Source: an uncultured Terriglobus sp. (GTDB taxonomy: Bacteria; Acidobacteriota; Terriglobia; Terriglobales; Acidobacteriaceae). Taken from it: a DNA stretch of 36,989 nucleotides. The notes beneath the pieces are model-generated. The model saw only the letters and a list, made by a program, of their open reading frames with translations, made no database searches and was not told the origin of the DNA. The position numbers and the translations under genes were made by a program. Position 1 is the first letter of the stretch; each line of letters begins with the position of its first letter. Location of the stretch: the NCBI GenBank assembly GCA_937873305.1, contig CALMOM010000050.1, forward strand, positions 16,680 through 53,668. The letters run 5' to 3'. This document shows positions 7,728 through 15,837 of the stretch, in pieces.

Positions 7728-8690
7728 CTATAGCGTGATCCTGCCCTCGTCGCTGACATTGACCTTGTCTGCGCCCAGAACAGACGCGAGGGCCAGTTTG
7801 CCCAGCCGCACCACGCCGCTGGAACTGTTCTGCCAGTACTCGCCGCCCGTGATCTTGACCTGGATCAATGCCGCCGCCGGATCATCGCTGCCGTCCTTGA
7901 ACCAGCCGTCCGCGCCCTTGTACCAGTGCTGCTTGATGGTGGCGCGGTCGCGCACAATGCCGGCGCGGCCCTGCAGCGAGAGGTACACACCGTCCTTTGG
8001 CTGTTCATAGCTCACCAGCACGTGACTGTCGTCGCGGATCTCCTCGACTTTGCCGGATTCGATCCGTGTGATGAACCAAAGGGTGCCGTCGAAATCCGCG
8101 GATTCCGTCGCCATGGGACGCGCATGCAGCGAACCGTCGTCCGACACCGTGGTCAGCATCGCGATGTGGATGTCCTTAGTCAACTCCTTGATCTTTGCAA
8201 CGCCTTCCGTGCCTGCCACGTTCTTATCAGCCATCTGGTATCCCTCGGGCAGTTGGATGCACGCGGGACAGTTTCGACGTCCGTTTTCAGGGGATTGTGG
8301 CAGCTGGTACACGAAGTCATACTCGTGTTCGCCACTGGTATGGAGATGCAACTCGCCCGTGAGTCCGGCTAGTTGGCCGGTTCCGGAGTTAGGCACGACC
8401 GAGATTTCCAGCACCGCGGTGCCCGGATCGGACTGCATCATGGTAGCCCGGTGCAACAGATAAAAACTGCCTGACTTGCCTCCTACTGTCGCTGTCACCA
8501 GTTCCAGGGCCGCGTATGCCATGGACCCTGTGGCGGCGGTGTTACCGGTCAACATCTCGCCCTTGCTGGAGCCCTTGATATCGCCACTCCAAAGCTTGTC
8601 GATTGCAATACGACCAAGGCCCGCTTCTCTGCCAAGGTCACTGGGTTCCGCACTGCTGATCCTGACCCGAAACGTACCGGAGGCGTGCAT
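7728..8690 (-). CDS. DUF3224 domain fused to a pyridoxamine-phosphate-oxidase-fold protein
   Basis: One 320-residue frame carries two domains normally met as separate proteins. Residues 1-130 are a DUF3224 barrel (MHASGTFRVRI, MAYAALELVTATVGGKSGSF, GELHLHTSGEHEYDFVYQLP). Residues 153-320 are a general-stress-protein-26-like flavin/F420-binding fold (IHIAMLTTVSDDGSLHARPM, DGTLWFITR, HVLVSYEQPKDGVYLSLQGR). The 22-residue linker looks like a translated intergenic spacer: it contains GAGGG a few bases before ATG 8234, exactly where the second protein would start. ATG 8690 is chosen; TTG 8705 is possible. Substrate and cofactor are not determinable from sequence. Either the fusion is real or a single indel removed a stop codon. 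Confidence 0.8.
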   Translation of the reverse strand: MHASGTFRVRISSAEPSDLGREAGLGRIAIDKLWSGDIKGSSKGEMLTGNTAATGSMAYAALELVTATVGGKSGSFYLLHRATMMQSDPGTAVLEISVVPNSGTGQLAGLTGELHLHTSGEHEYDFVYQLPQSPENGRRNCPACIQLPEGYQMADKNVAGTEGVAKIKELTKDIHIAMLTTVSDDGSLHARPMATESADFDGTLWFITRIESGKVEEIRDDSHVLVSYEQPKDGVYLSLQGRAGIVRDRATIKQHWYKGADGWFKDGSDDPAAALIQVKITGGEYWQNSSSGVVRLGKLALASVLGADKVNVSDEGRITL

Positions 8691-8892
8691 GGTGTTTTCT
8701 CGCAAGTTAAAGTGGATCGCAGAAGAAGACGGGCGCTGCTACAACAGCTGATCTCGCGCGGAGTATCTTCCTGGTGGCGCAGCGCAGGGCAGGAGCACAT
8801 TCATGGTCGACGAGTGGACCTCCAACCATGCGCACACTTTAGCACCACAAGCTGTAGCCGAACTGTCACTTAGCGAACAGTCGTAGCCGAGG

Positions 8893-9930
8893 CTACAACC
8901 CTTTGTGTGCCCGAAACTCACGGATCACATCAGCCGGGTCGCGGTGGTCGCCTTCCACGGCGTGGTTCATGGCCTGCATCTCAGGTTCAGTCACCACGCC
9001 GCTCAGGCGTGCCATTGCCGTCTGCAGGCCGGGGTGCTGCCGCAACGCCCCTTCACGAACCAGAGGAACGGCCTGGTACGGCGGAAAATAGTGCCGGTCA
9101 TCCTGCAGAACGTACAGGTGCATGCCGGTGATCTGCCCATCCGTGCTGTTGCCAGAGACGATGTCCACCTGCCCCTGTCCCAGCGCGCGGTATAGCAGGC
9201 CCAAATCCATGACGCGCGGATCGCCAGCGAAGCGTAGCCCGTAGGCCTGCTCCATACCGCCGAGGCCGTCTGGCCGCTCCTCGAACTCGTAGCCCACACC
9301 CAGCCGCAGCTGCGGCGCTGCCTGCTGGAGACTGGTTAGGGTTCTTAATTGTAATCGCTGCGCGTCGGCCTCCCGCAGCACCATGGCAAAGGTGTTTTCG
9401 AAGCCCAGCGAGGGCAGCACTGCCACGTGGTACTGCCGCGCATAGATGCGCTGCACGGTCGCAAAGACACGGTCCGAATCATGGTCCAGCGGCTGCTTCA
9501 GGATCGAGGTGAGCGCAGTGCCGGTGTACTCCACATAGGCGTCGATACGACCAGAGATGAGCGCCTGGTGCGCGATGTAGCTGCCGGCCAGGTAAAAACG
9601 CCGGTCTACCTTTTCACCAGCAGCCTCGGCCTCCTGCGCCAGCAGTTCGCCCAGCAGCACCTGCTCGGTAAAGTTCTTGGCACCAATTACCAGCCGTGCG
9701 CCATGTGGCGGATCGCACGCGGAGAGTAGGAGGCAGAGCGGCAAGAGACTGGTGGTAGCCAGCAAGCGGCGTCTTGGGACGAGAGGCGAGCGTAAGGCGC
9801 TTGTAACGCGCGAAGGACGCACATAAAGGACATAGACGTGCTGAAGAGCCTGCAAAAAGCGCGTTCTGAGGTGCAGAATGCGCAGCAACTGTCGTTTCAA
9901 CCGGTGCAATGTGCGCGTTAGTACCGCCAT
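8893..9930 (-). CDS. Osmoprotectant ABC transporter, substrate-binding lipoprotein
   Basis: Binds glycine betaine, choline or a related compatible solute for the importer encoded just upstream. The OpuAC fold starts at VIGAKNFTEQVLLGELLAQE, followed by DAYVEYTGTALTSIL, GFENTFAMVLRE and STDGQI. A lipoprotein signal PLCLLLSAC places the lipidated Cys about 70 residues after ATG 9930, which lies 1 base after the permease stop. That is an unusually long leader; GTG or TTG codons closer to the signal may be the true start. The leader contains GCGAAGGACGCAC-type repeat sequence (about 9780-9850). It is last in a four-gene unit. A short hairpin (GTAGCC/GGCTAC) overlaps the stop codon. Confidence 0.86.
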   Translation of the reverse strand: MAVLTRTLHRLKRQLLRILHLRTRFLQALQHVYVLYVRPSRVTSALRSPLVPRRRLLATTSLLPLCLLLSACDPPHGARLVIGAKNFTEQVLLGELLAQEAEAAGEKVDRRFYLAGSYIAHQALISGRIDAYVEYTGTALTSILKQPLDHDSDRVFATVQRIYARQYHVAVLPSLGFENTFAMVLREADAQRLQLRTLTSLQQAAPQLRLGVGYEFEERPDGLGGMEQAYGLRFAGDPRVMDLGLLYRALGQGQVDIVSGNSTDGQITGMHLYVLQDDRHYFPPYQAVPLVREGALRQHPGLQTAMARLSGVVTEPEMQAMNHAVEGDHRDPADVIREFRAHKGL

Positions 9931-9931
9931 T

Positions 9932-10570
9932 TCAGCGCGCACTCTGCCGTGTTTGGAAACGGCGTTCCAGTAGCCCCAACAGGGCATCCGCTACAAGCGC
10001 CAGCAGCGCCGCCGGTACCGCTCCGGCGAGCACGAAGCGGTTGTCTACAGAGGCCACCCCCCGGAAGATGAACTCGCCTAACCCGCCCGCGCCGATGGCC
10101 GCCGCGATGGTCGCCACTCCAATGCTGGTGACGGTTGCTGTACGCAGCCCGGCCAGCAACACGCTGGCAGCCAACGGCAGCTCCACCTTGAACAGCCTTT
10201 GCGCCGGGGTCATACCGAGCGCGTTGCTGACGTCTATCAGCGCCGGGTCAATGCCCCGAATACCGGTGTAGGTGTTGCGCAGGATGGGCAGAATGGCATA
10301 ACCCGTGAGCGCCAGTATGGCCAGCCGCGCGGCGCGGTCGCCAAGCCACGGCACCGGCAGCAAGAGGCCGAAGAGCGCCAGGCTAGGAATGGTCTGAATG
10401 ACGTTGGCCACCCCAATGACCGGGCGCGCCCAGCGCTCGTGCCGGATGAGCCAGATGCCTGTCGGAATCGCGATGGCGGCGGCGAACAGCAGCGAAAATC
10501 CGGCCAGCCACAGGTGCTCTAGCGTGAGCCGCAGCAGCTCATAGCCGTGCTGGTGCAGGAAGGCAGTCAT
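9932..10570 (-). CDS. Osmoprotectant ABC transporter permease
   Basis: Inner-membrane channel subunit, 212 residues, with about five or six hydrophobic segments (WLAGFSLLFAAAIAIPTGIW, VIQTIPSLALFGLLLPVPWL, LAILALTGYAILPILRNTY). IRGIDPALIDVSNALGMTPA followed by RLFKVELPL is the cytoplasmic coupling loop (EAA type) of the OpuCB/YehW family, and IGAGGLGEFIFRG is a family hallmark. It overlaps the ATPase gene by 4 bases (ATGA) and abuts the binding-protein gene, so translation is coupled. Only one permease gene is present, implying a homodimer. Confidence 0.92.
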   Translation of the reverse strand: MTAFLHQHGYELLRLTLEHLWLAGFSLLFAAAIAIPTGIWLIRHERWARPVIGVANVIQTIPSLALFGLLLPVPWLGDRAARLAILALTGYAILPILRNTYTGIRGIDPALIDVSNALGMTPAQRLFKVELPLAASVLLAGLRTATVTSIGVATIAAAIGAGGLGEFIFRGVASVDNRFVLAGAVPAALLALVADALLGLLERRFQTRQSAR

Positions 10571-11391
10571 CCTGCCGCCTCAAACCGCTGAGCCGATCGG
10601 ACGTATTCCTGCACCGTGGCCAGCGTCGACGTAAGTACCTCATTCGACGGCAGATTGGCCGCTACCCTGCCCTCCTGGATGAACACCACCCGGCTGGCCA
10701 GAAAGACAGCCTCTTGCAGGTCATGGGTCACAATCAGCGCCGTGGTACCCGTGTCAGAGCCCTCTCGCAGCCTGCCCAGCAGGTCGCGCAACAGCGTCTG
10801 CATTTCGGCGCGAGTCAGCGGGTCCAGCGCGCCAAACGGCTCGTCCATAAGCAGGATGGCAGGGCTCGTGACCAGTGCCCGCGCGACACCTGCCCGCTGC
10901 CGCTGGCCACCGGAGAGCTGCCACGGCATCCGGCTGCCAAACTCCGCCGCAGGTAGACCAACCATCTCCAGCAGTTCGGCGGCACGGCGGCGGCGCTCCT
11001 CCGACGGCGTACCGGCAAGCTCCAAAGGCATGGCAACATTGCGTTCGATGCTCATGTGCGGGTACAGGCCGGTCTCCTGGATGACGTAGCCGATGCTACG
11101 CCGCAATTCTCGCAGATCCACCTGGTTGACAGTATTACCGCTCACCAGAACCGACCCGCCGGACGGCAGCGCCAAGCCATTCACCGTGCGCAGCAGTGTC
11201 GTTTTGCCTGAGCCGGAGCGGCCCAGTAGCGCCACCGTGGTGCCCGCCTCCACACAGAGACTGACTCCGTCCAGAATGCGATGCGGTGCGTCGGCAGCAA
11301 CGCCAAAAGCCGCGACGCCCTCCTTGCGGGAGGGCGTCTGCGGCACTGTCAGGCTCACATCGCGGAACTCAATCGCTCCCGCGCCCAGCAT
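10567..11391 (-). CDS. Osmoprotectant ABC transporter ATP-binding protein
   Basis: Energises the importer. It has Walker A GRSGSGKT (57-64), the Q-loop in IGYVIQETGLYPHM, signature LSGGQRQR, Walker B ILLMDEPFGALD and switch His in VTHD. It matches the OpuCA/ProV group but lacks the C-terminal CBS domains that sense ionic strength in several relatives. An insertion of about 18 residues (PSRKEGVAAFGVAADAPH) lies between the first two strands. ATG 11391, 7 bases after the upstream gene's stop, gives 274 residues; TTG 11430 would overlap that gene. Confidence 0.93.
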   Translation of the reverse strand: MLGAGAIEFRDVSLTVPQTPSRKEGVAAFGVAADAPHRILDGVSLCVEAGTTVALLGRSGSGKTTLLRTVNGLALPSGGSVLVSGNTVNQVDLRELRRSIGYVIQETGLYPHMSIERNVAMPLELAGTPSEERRRRAAELLEMVGLPAAEFGSRMPWQLSGGQRQRAGVARALVTSPAILLMDEPFGALDPLTRAEMQTLLRDLLGRLREGSDTGTTALIVTHDLQEAVFLASRVVFIQEGRVAANLPSNEVLTSTLATVQEYVRSAQRFEAAG

Positions 11392-11398
11392 GGATGGA

Positions 11399-12469
11399 TC
11401 AGGACCGGATGGCACTCTCACCAGACTCAATCACGTCTAACCGGCCAGCAGCACTGTTATCGCTGTCGATACCCTCAGCCGACTCGGAATTTGCCGCATC
11501 TGGCGCAGGCATTTCGAAACGCTGCTCGGTTTCGTCAGCCTCCGGTGCGGCACCCTCGTCCGCCACGTCGTCGTGGGCAGACATGGTGTCGTCCGCCGCA
11601 CCGTTCGGCGAAATCTCGTCCTCGTCAGGCGGCACCGGCGCATTAAACGCTTCCGCAGTCGGCTCTGGCGTGGCGGGCGTGCTGCCGCCCTGGCCCTTTA
11701 CGCGGACCACGGTGATTTTGCTGAAGCCTTCTTTGAACGACGGCGGACGCAGCCGCTCTGCCATCTTCTGCATTACGTCGTCGGCCACGCGGCGCTCGCG
11801 CTTGCTGTTGCGCTCCATGCAAACGGGCAAAGGCACGTCGAAGTAGACAGCCTGCGCCTCGTACCCAAAGCTCTTCGCCATCTTGATCCATTGGCGGCGC
11901 TCATGGGCGGACAGGTTCGTCGCGTCCACATAATTCCACGGCATCTTCGCGATTAGGCGAGCCCGCAGCAGCGACCGCAGCGTGGAAAACACCAGGCCGC
12001 TGTAGCGCTGGTCGGTAATGTCGTCGAACAGGATGGTGCGCAGCATGTCGCTGCTCAAAGGGGTTACGCCCCGGCGCTTGTACCAGGTGGTCTTGCCGCT
12101 ACCCGGCAAGCCGATGGCCAGTACCACATAGCCGCGCGGTGTGGACTTGTCACCCGCGGCAATTGCTTGCGGTTCCACCGGAGTGCCTGCGTTTTCGGGC
12201 TGCGTCTCAAGTTCGATTCTGCCCGGAGCTGCAGTATCGTCCGTGCCGCCGTCGTGCTCGCCCGCGGAGTCCGCAGCTGCCTGCAAATCCTGTGCAACTG
12301 CCTCATCGCCGGCCGGTTCCGCTGTGCGTCGGGGCGCGTCGGGGTAGCTGGGCTGCAGCGCTGCAGGTTGATCCTGGGGAATCTCCTGCCCAATCTTGCC
12401 AGTGGCCTCGCTGTTGTTCGGGCCACGCTTACCGCGTCGTCTCATCTGGTTGCGCATCCTGTCGCGCAT
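11399..12469 (-). CDS. Polynucleotide-kinase-like P-loop ATPase with acidic tail
   Basis: A cytoplasmic AAA_33/zeta-type kinase of 356 residues. P-loop GLPGSGKT lies at 120-127, followed by PLSSDMLR, YVDATNLSAHERRQW, VYFDVPLPVCMERN, KRERRVADDVM and PSFKEGF. This order of motifs is that of the kinase half of bacterial polynucleotide kinase-phosphatases. Residues 1-110 are basic then Ala/Glu/Pro-rich, and 260-356 are strongly acidic; both look disordered. Ligase and phosphatase domains are absent. The gene begins the transporter unit (7 bases from the ABC ATPase). The substrate is unknown: RNA 5' ends or a small molecule are both possible. Confidence 0.78.
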   Translation of the reverse strand: MRDRMRNQMRRRGKRGPNNSEATGKIGQEIPQDQPAALQPSYPDAPRRTAEPAGDEAVAQDLQAAADSAGEHDGGTDDTAAPGRIELETQPENAGTPVEPQAIAAGDKSTPRGYVVLAIGLPGSGKTTWYKRRGVTPLSSDMLRTILFDDITDQRYSGLVFSTLRSLLRARLIAKMPWNYVDATNLSAHERRQWIKMAKSFGYEAQAVYFDVPLPVCMERNSKRERRVADDVMQKMAERLRPPSFKEGFSKITVVRVKGQGGSTPATPEPTAEAFNAPVPPDEDEISPNGAADDTMSAHDDVADEGAAPEADETEQRFEMPAPDAANSESAEGIDSDNSAAGRLDVIESGESAIRS

Positions 12470-12557
12470 GACTCGCTTCTACCATAGCGCACGGGGCCCG
12501 CAAAGTTCTCCAGTCCGGCCGAGATAGGGTCGTGCCATAAGGCTCTCAGGGCGCGAG

Positions 12558-12713
12558 GCTTTCGGAAGGGCATGGCTTCAGCCATGCCGTCACAAACCTC
12601 TTACGTAACAGCTTTAGCCGCCGAGGTCGGCTTTCTAAGCTGACCTCAGGGCCTAAAGCCCACCTCATGATGCGCAGTTTTCGGCACAGCTGAAGCTGTG
12701 CCCTACCGAAAGC
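12558..12713. repeat. Compound extragenic palindrome (REP/BIME-like)
   Basis: A 156-base nested inverted repeat. The outer arms GCTTTCGG (12558) and CCGAAAGC (12706) enclose two terminal hairpins, GGCATGGCT/AGCCATGCC and GGCACAGCT/AGCTGTGCC. Between them is a central structure, GCTTTAG..CTAAAGC around GAGGTCGGC/GCTGACCTC. It ends about 77 bases before the gapA start, and no protein is supported here. The rest of the 321-base gap (12470-12790) shows nothing further except a weak TAAAAT near 12730. Confidence 0.8.
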
Positions 12714-12790
12714 TCCCAACCTTAACAGGTAAAATGAAGCAGATTCGTCAAGCGCACCCCCGCGCTGCATTGAGAGGGACTGAGATCACC

Positions 12791-13801
12791 ATGGCAGTAA
12801 AGGTAGGCATCAACGGATTTGGCCGCATCGGCCGCAATGTATTTCGCACCGCGCTCGGCAACCCGGACATTGAGTTTGTCGCCGTCAACGACCTTACCAG
12901 CCCCGCGACGCTGGCGCACCTGCTGAAGTACGACTCGGTGCTGGGCAACCTCCATGGCCACGAAATCGAGGCGGGTGACGGCTTTATCTCCGTCGATGGC
13001 AAGCAGATCAAGGTTTTCGCAGAGCGCGACCCCGCCAAGCTGCCCTGGGCCGAGGTGGGTGCGCAGATCGTCGTCGAATCGACCGGCCACTTCACCGACG
13101 CCACCAAGGCCAAGGCGCACCTGGGCGAGACAGTGAAGAAGGTCATCATCTCCGCACCCGCCACCAACGAGGACATCACCGTCGTGCTGGGCGTGAACCA
13201 AGACAAGTACGACGCGGCGCAGCACCACGTCATCAGCAATGCCAGCTGCACCACCAACTGCCTGGCCCCCGTGGTCAAGGTGCTGCACGACACCTTTACC
13301 ATCACCAGCGGCATCATGACCACGATCCACAGCTACACCAATGACCAGGTCATCCTCGACTTTCCGCACAAGGACCTGCGCCGCGCACGTGCCGCCGCCA
13401 TCAATATGATTCCCTCCACCACGGGTGCGGCCAAGGCGCTGAAGCTGGTCATTCCAGAGATGGCGGGCAAGCTGGACGGCTTCGCCATCCGCGTCCCAAC
13501 ACCGGTGGTCTCGGTCGTCGATTTGACCTTCAACACGGAAAAGCCGATCACCGTGGAGAGCATCAACGCCGCCGTCAAGCAGGCCAGCGAAGGCCCGCTG
13601 CACGGCATCCTGGGCTACACGGACAAGGAGCTGGTGAGCAGCGACTTCAAGGGTGACAGCCGGTCCAGCATCTTCGATTCGCTGCTGACCAAGGTCGTGG
13701 GCGACAGGACAGGCAAGATCATCAGCTGGTACGACAACGAGTGGGGCTACAGCTCGCGCGTCACGGACATGATCCTGTTCCTGGTGGAGAAGGGTCTGTA
13801 A
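12791..13801 (+). CDS. gapA: Glyceraldehyde-3-phosphate dehydrogenase, type I
   Basis: Glycolytic oxidation and phosphorylation of glyceraldehyde-3-phosphate with NAD. It is 336 residues, the usual length. Rossmann start VGINGFGRIGRN, then NDL after the second strand (NAD-type). Catalytic Cys153 lies in NASCTTNC, with downstream His in the MTTIHSYTNDQ region, and WYDNEWGYSSRV is the C-terminal hallmark. ATG 12791 is preceded by GAGAGG at about 14 bases; the frame is open further upstream but without family sequence. It leads the gapA-(toxin-antitoxin)-pgk-tpiA stretch, and a strong hairpin follows its stop. Confidence 0.97.
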   Translation: MAVKVGINGFGRIGRNVFRTALGNPDIEFVAVNDLTSPATLAHLLKYDSVLGNLHGHEIEAGDGFISVDGKQIKVFAERDPAKLPWAEVGAQIVVESTGHFTDATKAKAHLGETVKKVIISAPATNEDITVVLGVNQDKYDAAQHHVISNASCTTNCLAPVVKVLHDTFTITSGIMTTIHSYTNDQVILDFPHKDLRRARAAAINMIPSTTGAAKALKLVIPEMAGKLDGFAIRVPTPVVSVVDLTFNTEKPITVESINAAVKQASEGPLHGILGYTDKELVSSDFKGDSRSSIFDSLLTKVVGDRTGKIISWYDNEWGYSSRVTDMILFLVEKGL

Positions 13802-13833
13802 CCTCCCCGAACGTCTGGGTAACAAAACAGGTA

Positions 13834-13868
13834 AGAGCCGCAGCGACTACGAACAGCGCTGCGGCTCT
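13834..13868 (+). terminator. Strong hairpin after gapA
   Basis: Perfect 12-base arms AGAGCCGCAGCG and CGCTGCGGCTCT flank an 11-base loop. No T-tract follows, so it may be a factor-assisted terminator, an RNA-processing or mRNA-stabilising stem, or an operator for the toxin-antitoxin pair starting 26 bases later. Confidence 0.6.
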
Positions 13869-13893
13869 GCTGCATTTGGGGCTATCATTCCGC

Positions 13894-14244
13894 ATGGCGA
13901 CCACCGCACAGGCACTCACCGTCGATCCGGACCAGCAAGCCATCCTGAAGGAACTTGCGGCGCGCGAACTTCGCTCGCCAGAGATGCTGTTGCGTGACGC
14001 TCTGGAGGCATATTTTCAGCGTTCAGCAGCTGCAGAGGCGAGTGAAGCTGAGAATACAGACCAAGCTCAGCCGGAGCTTTATGCTGACGAGCCGATGACG
14101 GACGAGCAGATCATCGCCGAGTCGGATGCCCGTTACGAGCATTACAAGCAGACAGGATTGCACGTAACGTGGGAGGAAGCGGACGCCTGGTTGGCCAAGC
14201 TGCAAGCAGGCGAGAAGGTGCCCCCTCCTGAATGCCACACATAG
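13894..14244 (+). CDS. Antitoxin of a type II toxin-antitoxin pair
   Basis: A 116-residue protein. The N-terminal half (ALTVDPDQQAILKELAARE, then SPEMLLRDALEAYFQR) is compatible with a ribbon-helix-helix DNA-binding dimer. The acidic C-terminal half (EPMTDEQIIAESDARYEHYK, WEEADAWLAKLQ) is typical of toxin-wrapping tails. The stop overlaps the start of the toxin gene by 13 bases, the usual antitoxin-first arrangement. The exact antitoxin family is not recognised. Confidence 0.75.
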   Translation: MATTAQALTVDPDQQAILKELAARELRSPEMLLRDALEAYFQRSAAAEASEAENTDQAQPELYADEPMTDEQIIAESDARYEHYKQTGLHVTWEEADAWLAKLQAGEKVPPPECHT

Positions 14245-14525
14245 TCCTGTCAGACGGTGTCTTTCGCGATTTAGAGCGGCTGTACTGGTACCGAGCACAC
14301 TTCAGCGAACGTGCTGCACAGCAAGCAGTAGGCGCAATCCGAGCCCAGTTCCCATTGTTGGCCGCGCAGCCGGGGATCGGGCGCAAGCTGTCGCGGCACT
14401 CTGATCTTCGCGAGTGGAAGGTGCGCTCAGGACAGGGTGCTTACCGCATCCTGTACCGCATTGACGGTCACGAAGTCGTCATCACGTCTGTCAAGCACAG
14501 CAAGGAGAGTCGAGAGGGCGAGTAG
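14232..14525 (+). CDS. ParE/RelE-family toxin
   Basis: A 97-residue toxin-fold protein. HIVLSDGVFRDLERLYWYRA is the first strand-helix unit, FPLLAAQPGIGRKL the loop, and LREWKVRSGQGAYRILYRID the characteristic central strands. VVITSVKHSKESRE ends the fold. Members either cleave ribosome-bound mRNA (RelE) or poison gyrase (ParE). The spacing and PGIGR wording favour ParE, but this is not certain. It overlaps its antitoxin and stops 18 bases before pgk, so it may be cotranscribed with the glycolytic genes. Confidence 0.82.
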   Translation: MPHIVLSDGVFRDLERLYWYRAHFSERAAQQAVGAIRAQFPLLAAQPGIGRKLSRHSDLREWKVRSGQGAYRILYRIDGHEVVITSVKHSKESREGE

Positions 14526-14543
14526 ACCGGCTATCATCGAGCC

Positions 14544-15758
14544 ATGGCTTTTCTTTCCATCCGCGACCTCGATCTGCACGGCAAGCGCGTCTTCATCCGC
14601 GTCGATTTCAATGTTCCCCTGTCGAAAGATGGTGGCGAAATCCTGGATGACACGCGCATCCGCGAGACGTTGCCGACTATTGAGTTTGCGCTCCGTGCGA
14701 AAGCAAAGGTCATCCTTGCAGCACATCTGGGCCGGCCCAAGGGCCAGCGCGTGGAGAGCATGAGCCTGCGGCCGGTGGTGGACCGGCTGCGCATGCTGCT
14801 GGATGCGGACCTGGGTGCCTCACGCAATGTGGCGTTCTCGCCGGACTGCGTCGGTCTTATTGCCGAGGAACTCGTCAGCAACCTGGAGCATGGGCAGGCG
14901 CTGCTGCTTGAAAATCTTCGCTTCCATCCGGAAGAAGAGGCGAACGACGAGGGGTTCGCGAAGAAGCTGGCCGCGCTTGCCGACGTGTATGTGAATGACG
15001 CGTTTGGCGCGGCACACCGTGCGCACGCCTCAACAGAAGGCATCACGAAGTTTGTTGCGCAGTCGGCTGCCGGCCTCCTGATGGAGGAGGAACTCAACTA
15101 CCTGGGCAAGGCGCTGGAGCAGCCCGATAAGCCGTTTGTCGCCATCATCGGCGGGGCCAAGGTGTCGGACAAGATCGACGTGATCGACAACCTACTGAAC
15201 AAGGTAGACGCCATCATCGTGGGCGGCGGCATGGCCTATACCTTTCTGAACGCCAAAGGCCAGAAGACCGGCAAGAGCCTGCTGGAAGCCGACAAGATCG
15301 ACGTGGCCGCGGCTGCTTTAAAGAAGGCGGACGACAAGGGCGTACGCTTTCTGCTGCCGGTGGACCACGTGCTGGCTGACCGCTTTGCTGCGGATGCGCA
15401 CACGGAAATCTTGGACGGCACTGGCGACTTCCCTGATGACAAGATGGCACTCGACATTGGGCCAAAGTCGATTGAGGTTTTCGTCAACGAGATTAAGGAC
15501 GCGAGCACTATTGTGTGGAACGGGCCGATGGGTGTCTTCGAGATGCCCGCCTTCGCCAAGGGCACGCTCGCCGTTGCGGAGGCCGTGGCAGGCAACGTGG
15601 ATGCAACCACCATCGTGGGCGGTGGCGACAGCGTGAGCGCGGTGCACATGGCGGGCGTTGAAGACCGAATCACGCACATCTCCACCGGTGGAGGCGCGTC
15701 GCTGGAGTTTCTGGAAGGCAAGACGCTGCCCGGGGTGGCCGCGCTGACGCAGAAGTAG
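14544..15758 (+). CDS. pgk: Phosphoglycerate kinase
   Basis: Transfers phosphate between 1,3-bisphosphoglycerate and ADP in glycolysis. It is 404 residues, a normal length. Substrate-binding sequences are [22 protein letters not shown] and [11 protein letters not shown]. Further family blocks are [28 protein letters not shown] and the nucleotide loop [11 protein letters not shown] with [19 protein letters not shown] 14544 is 18 bases after the toxin gene. tpiA follows after about 80 bases. Confidence 0.98.
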   Translation: MAFLSIRDLDLHGKRVFIRVDFNVPLSKDGGEILDDTRIRETLPTIEFALRAKAKVILAAHLGRPKGQRVESMSLRPVVDRLRMLLDADLGASRNVAFSPDCVGLIAEELVSNLEHGQALLLENLRFHPEEEANDEGFAKKLAALADVYVNDAFGAAHRAHASTEGITKFVAQSAAGLLMEEELNYLGKALEQPDKPFVAIIGGAKVSDKIDVIDNLLNKVDAIIVGGGMAYTFLNAKGQKTGKSLLEADKIDVAAAALKKADDKGVRFLLPVDHVLADRFAADAHTEILDGTGDFPDDKMALDIGPKSIEVFVNEIKDASTIVWNGPMGVFEMPAFAKGTLAVAEAVAGNVDATTIVGGGDSVSAVHMAGVEDRITHISTGGGASLEFLEGKTLPGVAALTQK

Positions 15759-15837
15759 CGGCTGCCACCCGTCCAGGCACACCGGTAACACCGGTTTCAG
15801 CAGACAACCATCTCAGCCCAGAGGAGAAACGCCGACT

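Noticed and set aside
8691..8892. Possible gene or regulator in the 202-base gap
   Set aside because: Only a short GTAGCC/GGCTAC hairpin at the 3' side; no coding signal.
12722..13825. 367-codon open frame antisense to gapA
   Set aside because: Repetitive Asp/Gly/Val antisense product with no domain; gapA is certain.
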